From positions 61,356,500-61,420,499 of the forward strand of contig OZ025242.1 of assembly GCA_964019155.1 (NCBI GenBank): a DNA stretch of 64,000 nucleotides, in the 5' to 3' direction. The position numbers and the translations under genes are program-made. This DNA comes from Osedax fenrisi (lineage: Eukaryota; Annelida; Polychaeta; Sabellida; Siboglinidae). Below the pieces are notes generated by a model, which worked only from the letters and a program-made list of their open reading frames with translations, made no database searches and was not told the origin of the DNA. Below, piece after piece: positions 1 to 12,674 of the stretch (its first letter is position 1; each line of letters starts with the position of its first letter).

Positions 1-253
1 ATATGTTGCTAGCTAACTAAGGATGTGTTTATACGGTGAATATGTACGACACGTTAAAACGTCATACATTACGTCATACTAGTACGACACCGTTATTTAC
101 CGTGTAAATACGTTCTTAAACTAACCATAGCATATCGTATAATAGGGAAGAATAGTATTAAATAGTATGAATAGTATTAAACACCGATGCACTTGATAAA
201 AGCCTCACTGGCATACATCTGTACGAAGACAACAACTAACAGATATTTGAATA

Positions 254-655
254 ATGCGTATAGGATGTCTATACAATCCTATAGAATATAATGATATAAC
301 CATATCTATACATTCCATAATGGCTTTCGGGTGGTTGAAGTTTCTAGATATATACAAGTTTCGTCTTCTTTGCATTACTCACAAGGCTATATATATATAT
401 ATGGGAGTTCCGTCATACCTATATAATGGAATCATAATTCGAGCAACTATTCGTCCTAGTCGCAAATGCGAGCTGATGAAACTCTCTGTACCGCTTGTCT
501 CATCTATATATACATATTCTGGTTTCACTGTTGCTGCAGTACCGAAGTACTGGAACATTCTACTCGATGAATTACGGACCCTTATCTAAGTACATTAAAG
601 AATGCGAGGAAAGATTGGATGGATTACATAACTTAGTGAGGAATGTATTGTAATG
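254..655 (+). pseudogene. L2/CR1-like LINE, C-terminal RT fragment
   Basis: A 111-residue frame resembles the last part of L2/CR1-clade ORF2 proteins. It has a region like the family's 'RLLLITYKAL..APSYL' segment (here FRLLCITHKAIYIYMGVPSYL) and, near the end, FTVAAVPKYWNILLDELR, the counterpart of the family's 'FSVAAPKLWNSLP..LR' signature. No reverse transcriptase catalytic motif is present, so this is only the 3' tail of an element. The frame stops after LRTLI, but similar-looking coding continues a few residues in another frame. It is a decayed retrotransposon fragment, not a host gene. The assignment rests on recognised motif order, not on a search. Confidence 0.5.
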
Positions 656-1204
656 AGCAGTAACGGTCGAATAAAGGGCCTCATAATTATCATAATAATA
701 TAATACTATTTACTTATTTAAATCACTTATATCTATTTTGAATATAAATATCGGATATAACTGGACCCCTGAAGAATTCATAGAATTATACAATACATAA
801 TATATATTATAAATAAATGTGATGGGTATGACAATAATATACAAATAGTAACATTATTGTTATTGTTTCTTTTGATAATTGATTAAGTTGTTGATAAACA
901 CAGATGAAAAAGCAATAACTACTCAGTCCAACACTGGTATCTAGCGAATGACTGATAACAGACTTTAATTGAAGATAGTAGGGTCCCATCACACATCATG
1001 GTTTACATTGTGGGGGCGTGTGAGATTACGAACAACATTAATGGCTTAGGAATTATGGTGTTTGTTGTGATACTTTATTGTAGTTTATAGAATATATACA
1101 ATTATTTGGCATATGGCAGTAATTATTTTCAAATGATAATTTCTTTAATAGTTGGTTATTATTCAGAAAAAGCTTATAAAATTAACTATAACATTATTAT
1201 TTTT
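656..1204. other. no recognisable gene; A+T-rich spacer
   Basis: I see no supported coding region, RNA gene or clear element here, only A+T-rich sequence with short open frames expected by chance. Confidence 0.5.
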
Positions 1205-1214
1205 ATCAAATGTA

Positions 1215-1279
1215 TGGGCCCCTAGAAATGTGAGGCCCAGGGCATTTGCCCACTTTGCCCCCGTCTAAATCCGGCACTG
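1215..1279 (-). mobile_element. solo hAT-like terminus
   Basis: Read on the minus strand the block begins CAGTGCCGGATTTAGACGGG and runs into G/C-rich sequence with 'GGGCAAATGCCC' and 'GGGGCCC'. This is the look of hAT-superfamily termini, which begin CAGTG/CAGGG followed by a G-rich subterminal tract. No partner terminus or 8-bp target duplication was found nearby, so it is probably a remnant. Confidence 0.35.
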
Positions 1280-1546
1280 GTATATAGGTATATATATACA
1301 TATATATCCTATAATTGACTATTTATATATATAATCATAGTAGGTTATTAATAGTTGTTTTATCTAATTATATATTATATACATATTCCATTATAATAAT
1401 GTATATTTCAAAATTAATGAACTAATTAGTTCATTAGTACATTAGTACATTAATGTGGGACGTGAAATAAATCACCGAAATATTAAACCAAAATAAGTGT
1501 GTACATTAACACTATTAGATAATATATATATATATATATTTGTGTG

Positions 1547-1662
1547 TATCCAAAGTGTTTTTTGACCTATAATATATACAAAATTGGAACATATATTGAA
1601 TACATACAATAATTATATCCAAAGTGTTTATTTGACCTATAATATATACACCATTGTAACGT
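1547..1662. repeat. direct repeat pair (about 47 bp, 69-bp spacing)
   Basis: Two near-identical blocks contain 'ATCCAAAGTGTTT', then 'TTTGACCTATAATATATACA'. They begin near 1,549 and 1,618 and probably arose by local duplication. Confidence 0.6.
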
Positions 1663-1857
1663 TGTTATATGCTTTACGTTGACGGTAAACGTGTTTAATT
1701 GCTTGGGGCATTATTGTATAACATTATTATATAACATAATTGTTAAAAATAATGTTCATTTAAATCATTGATATTATAAATAAAATTATATCACTATATT
1801 GCATAATATCGCATAGTTTTATATAATGTATTGCTATTTTTATTGTTACTTTGTTTG

Positions 1858-1985
1858 AGTCCTTTCGTTCTATCCAGGAACTTAGATCTAAATTGTTCAC
1901 TTATAACCATATATGGCTCTGATGTCCCTTCGAAACCGCTCTAATGTTAAGGCATCCATGGTTTTAACAAGATCCGATCATTTTA
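1858..1985 (-). repeat. dispersed repeat R1, copy 1
   Basis: Member of a three-copy family in this window (others at 12,205-12,325 and 15,785-15,856). Shared landmarks on the plus strand are 'CCAGGAACTTAGAT', 'CCCTTCGAAACCG' and 'AAGGCATCC'. It lies just beyond the tRNA-like head at 2,050-2,130 on the same (minus) sense, so it could be the body of a SINE, but the other copies lack that head. Confidence 0.45.
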
Positions 1986-2049
1986 GTATATACAATTAGG
2001 ATATAATACTATATAAGACAACTTCTAAATAATATTTTAAGATCTATTT

Positions 2050-2128
2050 TAATGGTCCGGACGGTACTTGAACCCGCGTCCTACTGCTTGTGTTTCTGAT
2101 GCCTTAGCTAACTTATTCACACAGGCAG

Positions 2129-2130
<2 letters not shown>
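2050..2130 (-). repeat. tRNA-like SINE head or tRNA relic
   Basis: On the minus strand, a box-A-like TAGCTAAGGCATCAG is followed about 35 nt later by GGTTCAAGTAC, a good box-B match (GGTTCRANNC). This is the internal pol III promoter layout of tRNAs and tRNA-derived SINEs. Arm pairing is too poor for a functional tRNA, so a SINE head or tRNA pseudogene is more likely. Confidence 0.45.

Positions 2131-2180
<50 letters not shown>
2131..2180. repeat. (TA)n microsatellite
   Basis: Pure TA dinucleotide run. Confidence 0.9.
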
Positions 2181-2184
<4 letters not shown>

Positions 2185-3862
2185 CATATGGATTGAATTC
2201 CATCGTTTAGGTGATGTAATGGTGTATAATGTTCATAGTAAGTACATTTCTGTGAGATTAATTCTAACTGTTATGCTTTCCTGGACATCAATAATATTAA
2301 TGTATGCAGGAGAGAACGTGTATCCTAAGCTCAATTTCCTTAACGATCGTGTTAAAATTGAAAGATAGAAACAAAACCAAGGGTATGATGGATGGAAAGT
2401 AACATAATGTGATTTAATAGGATCCAGTGAATTAAGGGAAATCGCGAGACATATACTAAGGCTATCAAAGTATAGGGTAGTATTCGATAAATCATATAAT
2501 ATTATAAATCCAAGTTCTATATAATTTAGGTTTATAATCTTTTTGAACAGTTTATATGTTATATGTAGCTACAGTTTATATGTATAACTTTATATTCATT
2601 ATGATATAAAGAATAATTGATTAAGTCATCAAATTCATTAATGAAAGTAGAGACTTGGATTTAGGTTGACGATAAATTATAATGATGTGAATTAGATTGA
2701 ATATTTCTTATGAAAAATAAAAATGTATATAATCAATTAGTAAATATACCACTGCATATGCATATATCACCACGCCTTTATACGCCTATATGTATACATG
2801 CCCATTGAAATACAAGTAATAATTCGATGGGTATAAATTTTATAATATAAATCCTTTTATACTCTGGAAAACTCATATATAATAAAGTTGATAACAATTT
2901 TATTAAATTGCTAATTATATTTATCGAGGATATGTGGCGGTGCCTATCGGAAAATTCGCAACTATTAACCAAAACCCCGAACATACGAAACATCTTTAAA
3001 TGTATTACCTAATTGCAGAATCGAAATATATGAAACAGTATTTATGATTATTTTAATAATTCGTAAATATACACATTTTAGATTAATATATTGTACTTAC
3101 GCTTCTAAAATATTATCTCATATAATTTAAAATTCGTAGATTAATTACTATTTTAGTAAATGACTAATATTAATTGATCAAAACCCCCTCACATATAGAT
3201 ATGTGATCCGATAACATCTGATTATTTAAGAGATAGACATTATTCTATCATATCTTAAATTATATTTACAATATCTATTAATTTAATTTTCTTATAGTTA
3301 TTAGTATAGGTATAATTATAGTATAATTAATAGTATAATTATAGTATTACGTATACCTTTGGAGCTACGATGATTTAAGTTGCATATGATTATACGATCC
3401 GTAGTATATTATTAAATGTAATTCATGTACGGCGTAGGCCAGGGCTATCATTAAGGGAAAATAGTGAGTACGCATATTTTCTGTTTATTTTATTTTGAAA
3501 AATAGAACTTTAATTGGTTTAATCGTTACTATATGTCCACACGTTGTATATCACAATTATCGAATGTTATGGAAAGAATTGATTATCAATTATTAACTAT
3601 CACCTATGTTGTAGTGTAACTAGTTTACCCTATATTATGACCCGAGGTTAACAATCAACACTAATTAACTTTACTTTTAAATAAAATAATATTATAACTA
3701 TAACTCAAGAATATATACATATATAGAAGTAAGTAATAACTACAAGGTAAGCCACTACCTTAACTAATTACCAGCTAACGTTATATGGTGACAGCGAACA
3801 TTTGTATTATATATATAAGTGTATAAAATTCATTGTTAATAATCTCAAAAATTAACTACAAC

Positions 3863-3865
<3 letters not shown>
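2181..3865. other. no recognisable gene; A+T-rich spacer
   Basis: Open frames here are short and have no recognisable motifs. I see no element boundaries I can support. Confidence 0.4.

Positions 3866-3920
<55 letters not shown>
3866..3920. repeat. (TA)n(TG)n compound microsatellite
   Basis: A TA run changes directly into a TG run just upstream of the L2-like LINE. Confidence 0.9.
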
Positions 3921-3924
3921 AATA

Positions 3925-6900
3925 CCAAACTTCTTCCGAAATATCCCATTAACGCGTTTTTATACATTTATTATTATATTTCATTCAATTTAATCCCACA
4001 ATATGAATTATACCATGTCCTCAAATTGTTCACATTATAACCTTCCCGAATTTGAATAGTATCTTAAATGTAAAACATGTCCATCTATATTACATTATAA
4101 TTGTGTATACCGATTCTATTATTTCTAAATCCTGGTTTCATTCTAAAAACCCTCCTCCCGCTTATGCTATTGCTATATTTAATTCACCACATTTCTCCTT
4201 CTCATGTTCCTCATGTCTAAACTTATATAAGTTTACTTAATCGAATAATATAATTACTCCACCCAGTCCTATGTCATAATCACCTTCTATTATAACCGCT
4301 AAATCTATACATCATACTGGTTCCAAGGTAATGCCACATCTAACATCTGATATATCTACTTCTACTACGACTATTAATATCCAGCCCCAGTATTAGCCCA
4401 ATGCTAATACTCCTAGAAATATTCCAAAGATAATAGATTTAAAATTATCCTCAAATCACACACCAACCCCTATATTATCTTGTTCAACTTCCTCAAATTC
4501 ATCAGCCATACGCTCCATAGATAATTCCCTCGCACTAGTACTTGAACACCTTCTTTCTTCTGAACTTAATTGTAATTTCATAGTATCATTAATTCACTTT
4601 ATAAAACTTCTTCATTCTTATATTATTCTGCCTTATTTCTTACCAGCATTGATATCTTGCGTTTCACTAATATTTCTGATCGTGATATATGTTTCTCCTC
4701 CCTTCTAAAGATCTCACCACATAGTAATTTTAAACATATATTTATTCGTCATTATTTACATTACTCTACTAGACTGCTTGGCAAGGTACTATATCATGCC
4801 CTAAAACAAAAAAGCACACCCATGTTGTATAAAGTATTTTTAATATTCGTTCTCAAATATTTGAACTAAGGGATACAAATAATCTTCTTTTATATCCCAT
4901 TTTTCTCACCCTGAATCTGATCTAACAAAATGGTTTGCTTCATTTGATCACTATAGGAAATCATTTATAAATAATTCATCTTCTCAAGCCTGACTAGCCT
5001 CCAATATAGCCTTGATCAATATTCGCTCCTTAAAATCAAATATATCCCTGTTCCAATACCTTAAATTAATTTTTTTAATTATAATCGCATTGACTGAGAC
5101 CTGGATTTCTAATGATGATTCAGACATATTTGCCTCCATCTTGGACTTATGATATATCCTTTATCTCGTTCCATGACAAACAAGCCGTGGTGGTGGGGTA
5201 GGATTTATTATAAGTAATTAATGTTACCTCTCTCCATCCATTTCATTCCCTCCCTTTGCATATAGTAATTGTCTTTCACTTAGACTCAAGCTTCCTAGCT
5301 TAAATCTACATCTCACTGTAATCTATCGTCCCCCCAAACCTGTAACCATTTTATGATCAATATATTATCTTTGATGAATTTTAAGATTTCATCCATAATA
5401 TTCCTTTATTTTCATCCTATTAACAAATAATTCTTGGTGACTTAAAATATCACTTTAATTCTCCCATATATCCCTATAGTGACTTTAAACTCCTAACTGA
5501 GTCTCTTTCCTTGTGCCAACATACTCAATCCTACCATCTCTATTACCAATCCTATTGACTCATTAAGTATATTCAATATCCCTTCACTTTATGAAGTAAA
5601 TTAACTACTCATGAAATCTCACTGTACCTCCCCCACCGATCCCCTATCTAAACTCTAGCCAGGTTTCACCCTGATTCAAAACTGCCATAATCTCTCCTAT
5701 TCTAAAAAAAAAAGCCTCGACCCAAACTCCCTAGCAATTATCGTCCGATCTACCACCTACCATTATTAAGTAAAATATTAGAAAGAATATTTTCTAAACA
5801 ACTCATCGCCCATACAAATAAAAATAATCTTTTCTACCCGTTTCAAAGCGCTTTTCGTTAGAGTCATTCGACCGAAACAGCTCTCCTCCGTATTACTGAC
5901 ACAATATTATCTACATTAAATAGCAACACGTGTTGCCAGCTAATCCGGATTGATCCACTTGATCTCTCATCTGCTGTTGATACCCTGGACCATAACATAT
6001 TAATATCGCGACTTACTTTAATGGGTATATCTGGCTTAGCATTAAAATGGTTTACTTCATATCTCACTAACAGAAATATCTTTATTATGATTGACAAATC
6101 TTACTCGCCTATTTCTTCTATTAATTACGGTATTCCCCAAGGATCCGTTCTAGGTCCATCCCTCTTTTCTATTTATATCCGCCCTATTGCTGATCTAATT
6201 AAGAAATTTCCAAATATTCACTACCATATTTTTGCTGATGATATTCAACTGTTTACATTTTTCCCTATAAATTCTCATAATACCATTAACTCTGAATTAA
6301 TCGAGTGTGCTAACTCCATAAGATTATGGCTCCTCTCCAATAAACTACTAGTTAATTCCTATAAGACTATAGTATACTATACTTAACATATCTACTTCTG
6401 ATACTTCCTTTACAAACTTTACTTTAAATAACATGATTATTTCTTCTTCCCATTCCTCCAAAAACCTAGGATTAGTATTTGATAACAAATTATCATTTAA
6501 GAATCATATATCAATAATATTATATCATCCATTACAAAATCCTCCAACTTTAATCTCTTCAGAATTAAAAAAATACGGACAACACTTTCTAGAAATCTTG
6601 CGAAAACTCTAATGCTCTTGTACTTTCCCGAATTGAGTACTGTTATTTCCTATTGAATTTACTTCCTGCTAAAGCTACTGCTCCACTTAATCGGAATACC
6701 CGTACTACCTACTGTATAACAAGACTGGATCACTCTACTACAATATCACATAAATCATCTCGTATGTGGCTACCCTTCTCCCTCAGGTGTAAATTACGTA
6801 TACTATATATAATCCATTAATCAGTATATTCTTTCACCCCTAGCTATAATTCTGATCTAATTAAAAAACGTAAAATATTACCTTTTCTTCGTTACCAAAA

Positions 6901-7252
6901 TTCTCCTCTGCTTATCTCCCAGAACTCTAGTAAAACTTCCCTAAATTCTAGAGCTTTTAAAAATTCCGGTCTCACCCTATAGGGAATTCCCTCCCTCCTA
7001 TAATTCGTTCTATTAGATCCCACAAAAGATTTATAAATCTTACTTCTTCTTTTTTCTCTACCTCTAATCATTAAATCATCCAACTTATTATTTGTGACCG
7101 TGTTATTCAACTTATATTATTATTAAATTGATATCGTATTATTATTATTTCCTTTCCGCACAAGCGAAGGGATCTCATGAAGGTAAAGTGAGTCATATGA
7201 TATGTCCTTATTTTAGTGCTTAATAAACCGAATATCATCATCATATCATCAT
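3925..7252 (+). mobile_element. L2/CR1-like non-LTR retrotransposon, near full length, decayed (copy A)
   Basis: An ORF1 start at 4,015 begins MSSNCSHYNL and, after an in-frame stop, continues LKCKTCPSILHYNC, a C..C....H..C zinc-finger pattern of the kind carried by ORF1 of this clade. ORF2 follows. Apurinic endonuclease motifs are NIRSLKSNI and ALTETWISNDD (about 5,010-5,130), SRGGGVGFIISN (about 5,185) and VIYRPPKP (about 5,320). The RT has LDLSSAVDTLDHNIL, GIPQGSVLGPSLFSIYI and FADD (5,960-6,250). A C-terminal domain follows, then a short ATC-rich tail at 7,235-7,252. Several frameshifts and stops break ORF1 and ORF2, so the copy is dead. It is very similar over its last 1.5 kb to copy B at 25,250-26,936. 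L2 versus another CR1-group clade would need a phylogeny. Confidence 0.85.
6021..6386 (+). pseudogene. RT core of L2-like copy A (open 121-codon piece)
   Basis: The longest open piece of copy A. It runs from GISGLALKWFTSYLT through GIPQGSVLGPSLFSIYI (RT palm motif) to FADDIQLFTFF (the catalytic Asp pair), then breaks by frameshift after LVNSYKT. Copy B keeps the same frame open for another 230 codons, which shows that this stop is a lesion. Confidence 0.8.
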
Positions 7253-7253
7253 A

Positions 7254-7265
7254 TTTATAAATGTA
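7254..7265. repeat. target site duplication, left (RTE-like insertion)
   Basis: TTTATAAATGTA here recurs exactly at 9,409-9,420, flanking the RTE-like element. It marks the insertion point just past the 3' tail of copy A. Confidence 0.85.
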
Positions 7266-9408
7266 GAAGAAAAGGATAAACTATGATTGGTCAATGCTAA
7301 GAGATCCGAAGATATGCAAAGAATACAGCAAACAAGTAAAACACACATATAATGAACTAAAAGCAATATCCACTGAAACATCCACAACAGCTACCTACTA
7401 TCACTTTATAAAAGCAAACGAAGAAACAGCAAAACTATTAATACAAAAGAAAAGAAAACCTCGCGACAAAATAATCGCCCAAGATAATAAAATACAGATA
7501 CTCAGAAATTCGGCGCAAACAGCATACAACGTATATTCCGCATTGAACACTATCGACTCACATGAAAAATTAACTCAAGCTAAACAATCTCTACAAGATG
7601 AATACGATAAAATCGAAGCTGAAATTCTCGAACGCAACGTCAAACTTGTTGAACAATCAAACGAGCAATGTAAGCACGCAGAAAGCTGGAAGCTGATCAA
7701 TAAAATAACTGGACGGAAAAATTCAAAAAGAGGTAAAATCAAAGCTAATAGCAAAGAAGAACGCGTAACTAAATGGTATGAACATTTCAAGCAATTACTG
7801 GGAAACAACAATGAAGAATACGAAACAAGTAACACAGGAATCAAGACCATCAGTGGAAATAATTCTAACATAAAAACTGGACCTTTCACGCCTGAAGAAT
7901 ACAGCAATGTTAAAGAACGACTAACGGATGGTAAAGCCGCAGGACCCGACGGAATTGCTCCTGAAATCCTAAAATACTGCAACTTCGACGACATAATCCT
8001 TGAATTTTCAAACAAAATGCTGATACATCATGAAATTCCAAATCAATGGCTAAATTGTAACATCGTTCCTTTTCCAAAATCAGGTAATCTCGAAGACGTA
8101 GGAAACTACAGAGAAATTGATCTTTCTGCAATAGCTGCAAAAATGACGAACAAGATGATATTAAATCGAATTCAACCTCATATAGATCCGATACTACGTC
8201 CGAATCATAACGGATTTAGAACTGGAAGATCCACGACGTCGCATATTTTAGCACTCAGACGTTTAATCGAAGGAGTGAAAAGCCACAATCTCAAGGCTAT
8301 TATCATTTTCGTTGACTTCAAGAAAGCATTCGACAGCATAAACAGAGTTACAATGCTACATATTCTGGAAGCCTATGGTATACCCGAAGTAATAATACGA
8401 ACGATCGCCCTAACCTATAAAGATACACACGCAAAAGTAATAACACCCGACGGAGAAACTAAAAACTTTGAAATAACTAAAGGTGTCCTACAAGGTGATA
8501 ATCTGGCACCATTTCTATTTGTGATAACACTTGATTACGCTATGCGACAAGCCATTGGAGGACACGAAGAGGAATTCGGATTCGAAATCACAAAGAAACA
8601 AAGTAGACGTCATTCAGCAACAATATTAACGGATCTCAGTTACGCAGATGACATAGCTCTAGTATCCCAAGAAGTCGAATAAGCTCAACTCATGCTAACA
8701 AATATTGAAATAGAAGTCGCTAAAATCGGTCTCCATATAAATGCAAAGAAAACTGAAATAATGTCCTTTAACTACAATACACCAGTCAACATTGAACTAG
8801 AAAACTGCACTGCAATAGTAAACGTCGTTAACAATTTCAAATACCTGGGTGCGTGGATGTTGAGCTCACAGAAGGACTTCGAAATTCGTAAAGCACTTTC
8901 GTGGTCAGCAATCCACAAAATGAAGTAAATCTGGAAATCCAAAATGAACATAAATCTGAAAATAAGAACCTTCAAAGCGACAATCGAGCCAATATTACTA
9001 TATGGAAGCGAGTGCTTGACAATAGATGCTAGTCTACGTAAGAAAATCGACGGATGCTATACCAGATTGTTAAGATTGGCGACCGATACTTCATGGAAAG
9101 AAAAGATAACCAACGTTCAACTCTATAGAGGACTGCCAAAGATTACTGATGTCATTAAAGATAGAAGACTGCGACTAGCAGGTCATTGTATAAGACACAA
9201 TGACGAAATAGCGAACAATCTAATATTATGGACGCCAAAGACCGGTAAAAGAAACAGAGGACGACAACCCAAAACATTTGTAGATATTTTCTAAGAACGA
9301 CTGTGACTGCGAAGAAGAAGACGAAATACGTTCATTGATGATGGATCGTGCTTGATGGAAGAAAATGTCAAGATCTGGTCGAGCGAGAGCTCGACTAAAG
9401 TAAGTAAG
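7266..9408 (+). mobile_element. RTE-like non-LTR retrotransposon, 5'-truncated
   Basis: The element encodes the RT half of an RTE/RTE-X-like ORF2. It opens directly in coding sequence (KKRINYDWSMLRD) with no endonuclease domain, so it is 5' truncated. It ends with a short TAAGTAAG tail, as RTE-group elements do, not poly(A). A perfect 12-bp duplication (TTTATAAATGTA) borders both ends, the sign of target-primed reverse transcription. It sits immediately after the ATC tail of L2-like copy A, so it is the younger insertion. Three in-frame stops and one frameshift show it is inactive. Confidence 0.85.
7267..9406 (+). pseudogene. RTE-like reverse transcriptase, broken
   Basis: One frame runs from 7,267 to 9,294, interrupted by TAA at 8,680, 8,926 and 9,292. 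The rest (…EEEDEIRSLMMDRA, stop, WKKMSRSGRARARLK) continues in a shifted frame to about 9,400. Domains in order: a long N-terminal linker; RT fingers with LTDGKAAGPDGIAPEILKYC, FRTGRSTTSHILALRRLI, palm A IIFVDFKKAFDSINR, GVLQGDNLAPFLFV, and palm C LSYADDIALVSQEVE (YADD catalytic pair); thumb NFKYLGAWMLSSQKDFEIRK; and the C-terminal IEPILLYGSECLTI and DRRLRLAGHCIRHN segments typical of RTE-group proteins. The stop at 8,680 falls where many relatives have Gln (VE-Q-AQ). It has no host role. Confidence 0.85.
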
Positions 9409-9420
9409 TTTATAAATGTA
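9409..9420. repeat. target site duplication, right (RTE-like insertion)
   Basis: Exact second copy of TTTATAAATGTA (see 7,254-7,265). Confidence 0.85.
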
Positions 9421-9427
9421 TATATTT

Positions 9428-9465
<38 letters not shown>

Positions 9466-9727
9466 TATAATATTGTTGTTATGTCAATATTAAATATATT
9501 TATTTAATGAGTACATTTATTATTTTTAAAGTTACAATAATATAAACAAATAAATTAAAACGCAAATGTAATGGAAAAAATTAAATAAATAAAATATATC
9601 ATGTTTACAATCTGCGCTACGAACTTCAATCTGCGCTACGAACTATATAGTTATAACTACGAACTTCATTCAATATTATCCCGAATCAACATAAATGGTT
9701 ATTAACTATATATTTATCATATATTCT

Positions 9728-9772
<45 letters not shown>

Positions 9773-9953
9773 ATTGCATTGTATATACTAACACAGTACT
9801 TATAGGTACTTTATATAACTCAAATTACTGTAGTATTGTATTGAGTAATATTTAACTATTATAATAATTATATAGTTATAACTTTATTTAACAATATTAT
9901 TGTAAATTCACTTAAATGATTAATATCTACATTAAAAATCCGAAATGTAAATG

Positions 9954-9986
<33 letters not shown>

Positions 9987-10404
9987 CGTATTTAGCATAT
10001 TTAAAATACATATATAAAATAGACATAATGTGTATACCTACCTATAGGTCCTTGTATCGGAGTTTCGTTATATCGCGATTATAACCTGGATGAAACTATC
10101 CGTTATCTACTCGATTCCTCGTCATAACATATATCCTCGCTACATAACATATGTCTTCGCTAACGAAGATATGTCGATGTCAGCGATGACATTTACTAAC
10201 GTTGAACATTTGTTTTCGTATGTGTGCTTTGAAGCGAGTTCGATAGTTACTAATTCAAAGACACGTATGTTTCCATTATAGGTACCGATATACACATAGG
10301 TTATGCAGTTGATATAGACATGATATCATTATATTATACTATATATAATACATATAGGTATGTTACCCCTTATGCATCTCTAATTGTTACTTCAAATTTT
10401 TCGG
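9421..10404. other. A+T-rich spacer with (TA)n tracts
   Basis: Contains (TA)n runs near 9,430-9,465, 9,728-9,768 and 9,954-9,980, and a small direct repeat 'AATCTGCGCTACGAACT' twice at about 9,608-9,644. No coding evidence. Confidence 0.5.
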
Positions 10405-10422
10405 AATTAAAATAAATAAATG

Positions 10423-10509
<87 letters not shown>

Positions 10510-10893
10510 TTGTCAGTTATCTGTTGCTCCGGTGCCAAGTGTCTCGCGTCGGCTTCGTACTTTAGTGTACTTTAGTGCATTGTTCATGTTAAGTCTTAGC
10601 CAGCCTTCTGTTAGTGATTGCAGTGACAGGCATACACAATACCGGACATTACATTGCCGTGCCTGATGATAACGACATTGCTGCAATATTGTTGAGTGAC
10701 ATAATCGCTATACATATATTTACGGAAAGCTGCTTCTATTGTGTATTCTTCTTTGTGTATGACGCAACTGACCGGCTTGTATCCCCTAAGATTTGGAAAG
10801 GGTTATCTTGGATAACCCTTGTTCAGAAAGTCGCAGTGATTTATCCTATGTTATGTGTAACATTTAATGTTGTGAAATTTAAATAAATAAATG

Positions 10894-10970
<77 letters not shown>
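10405..10970 (+). repeat. tandem pair of retroposon-like 3' ends with (TA)n tails
   Basis: The tail 'AAATAAATAAATGTATTAA' followed by a long (TA)n run occurs twice, at about 10,408-10,506 and 10,880-10,968. The 370-bp G+C-richer block between them contains an open 90-codon frame of unknown nature (10,614-10,886, MIAVTGIHNTGHYIAVPDDN…). The repeated A+T-rich tail suggests two insertions of the same retroposon or a local duplication. The protein is not recognised and may not be real. Confidence 0.4.
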
Positions 10971-10971
<1 letters not shown>

Positions 10972-10976
10972 TATGT

Positions 10977-11162
10977 ATATTGAATATACAATTGAAAAAT
11001 ACATCTTAGATTATTAATTATTAAATTCGCTTTAAATGACAAATGACAACAATGAGCATAACAATTAGTTTAGCGTTTAATATTTATGTACCTTATTTAT
11101 ACATTAAAGCGAATTTCATAATTAATAATCTAAGCTCTATCATTCAATTGCATATCCGATAT
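10977..11162. mobile_element. palindromic MITE
   Basis: Arms of about 58 bp, each carrying 'TTAGATTATTAATTAT' and 'TTCGCTTTAA' in opposite orientation, flank a 70-bp centre. A related single arm lies at about 12,000-12,045. It contains no coding sequence. Confidence 0.6.
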
Positions 11163-11170
11163 ACACGTAT

Positions 11171-11520
11171 GTGATATATATAAGCATAAGCTCTTCGCAG
11201 CATGACGATACATCACGATCAGCTCGTCTTCTTACTTATGACGAGGATCCTTGCCCGGTCTGTCTTAGTTCATATTCAACTTCATCTACGTCTGAATCAC
11301 TGCAGTCTGACGGAGAAGATGATCCTCATCATCTCCGTCATCGTCATGTTCTCGCTCTTCATCTATGTCAGCATCCTCGTCTTCGTGATGTTCTCTCGCT
11401 CATCGGTTCTCCGCTACCTCGAATGTTCTCTTTTGTTAGTGTTACTTCAATGACGTCATATCGTCATCTATAACTATAGTACCGGTATCGTCTGATGATT
11501 GTTCACTCGCAGATGTACTC
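11171..11520 (-). pseudogene. possible decayed acidic coding segment
   Basis: This block is richer in G+C than its surroundings. On the minus strand it reads in short shifting frames as acidic sequence (for example GSSSPSDCSDSDVDEVEYEL, then RQTGQGSSS and ADRDVSS), each soon ended by stops. It looks like a decayed coding region, perhaps the acidic linker of a transposase, but no domain is recognisable. It could also be biased non-coding sequence. Confidence 0.25.
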
Positions 11521-12143
11521 GTTTATTAATCTTGGGGAAATTCTTCTGACATCTGTCTTTTAGTCATTTATTTCTATTGTAGATTTACTCGTTAGTTCAA
11601 TAATGATATTTGTTGTAGTCAATAACGTATGGTTAAACTGTGTATTTTAATGTAGGTATAATATTTACTTCAATTTTTAGGAATTGAAATTAATAATGTT
11701 ATAAATTATATACACCTTTTAGTAGTTTATTGTAGTATATTGCATACATGCTCTGCTTACAGTAGCTCTGTAACGTGAATGTGTGTAGTTTGTTATCATT
11801 ACCATATCACACATGGTCACAAGATGTATGTTGACGTATGTTGAATTGTATTCTACATTGTATTATTCTTATTAATCTCTGTATAAGTATGAACATAACT
11901 CTAGATTCCCGCGTATAACATTAGTAGGTAGTATTACTATTAGCTAGTTGTAGTTAGTGTATTTATGCGCGTGTGTATCGGATATAGAACGGAAGATATC
12001 ATCTTTGAATTAATAATTATTAAATTAGCTTTAAAGTATAAATAAGATATATAAATATTCAACCAAAGAAAAAGTCATCATTACTGAAGATAAACCTGCA
12101 CATAATCTGGTTGTCTGGACGTGTCAAATATAAACATTAAGCT
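11521..12143. other. no recognisable gene
   Basis: A+T-rich spacer. Near 12,000-12,045 it holds a fragment similar to one arm of the palindromic MITE at 10,977-11,162. Confidence 0.4.
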
Positions 12144-12165
12144 TCAAAGAAGGTTTTTATATTTA

Positions 12166-12204
<39 letters not shown>

Positions 12205-12205
<1 letters not shown>

Positions 12206-12325
12206 TATTTTGGTGAAGTCCTTTGATATCATCCAGGAACTTAGATGATGTTATAACATATAGCCCTATGACTCTAATTTCCCTTCGAAACCGTACATAA
12301 GGCATCCTTGGTGTAATGCGAGTCG
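12205..12325 (-). repeat. dispersed repeat R1, copy 2
   Basis: Shares 'AGTCCTTT…CCAGGAACTTAGAT', 'CCCTTCGAAACCG' and 'AAGGCATCC' with copy 1 at 1,858-1,985. On the minus strand the text could read FLDDIKGLHQNN against FLDRTKGLKQSN in copy 1, a hint of shared coding ancestry that I cannot name. Confidence 0.5.
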
Positions 12326-12345
12326 ATAATTTGTCTACACACAAT

Positions 12346-12376
<31 letters not shown>

Positions 12377-12674
12377 TTATTATTTACCCTACATTTAACC
12401 TATATATATATATTATATATTTTTCCCAGATTGTTGACCGGAAACCAGATACTCAAAATAAAAGATTCAAATTTGTTGAAAATATATTATGTTGATGTTA
12501 TTTTAAATAAAATTATGATAAAACAATTATCTTTTAAATTTATTTAAATGTATACTCTATATGTTTCAATCAAAAATTTAATAATTCAGATTTATATAAT
12601 TCAATAATTTCATTCTTAATATCGCCAGATAATAATTATCTCAGAGATTCTCTCATTAATATTATCATATTTCA

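Noticed and set aside
7575..8140. Minus-strand frames of 146 and 76 codons
   Set aside because: Shadows of the RTE-like reverse transcriptase on the plus strand.
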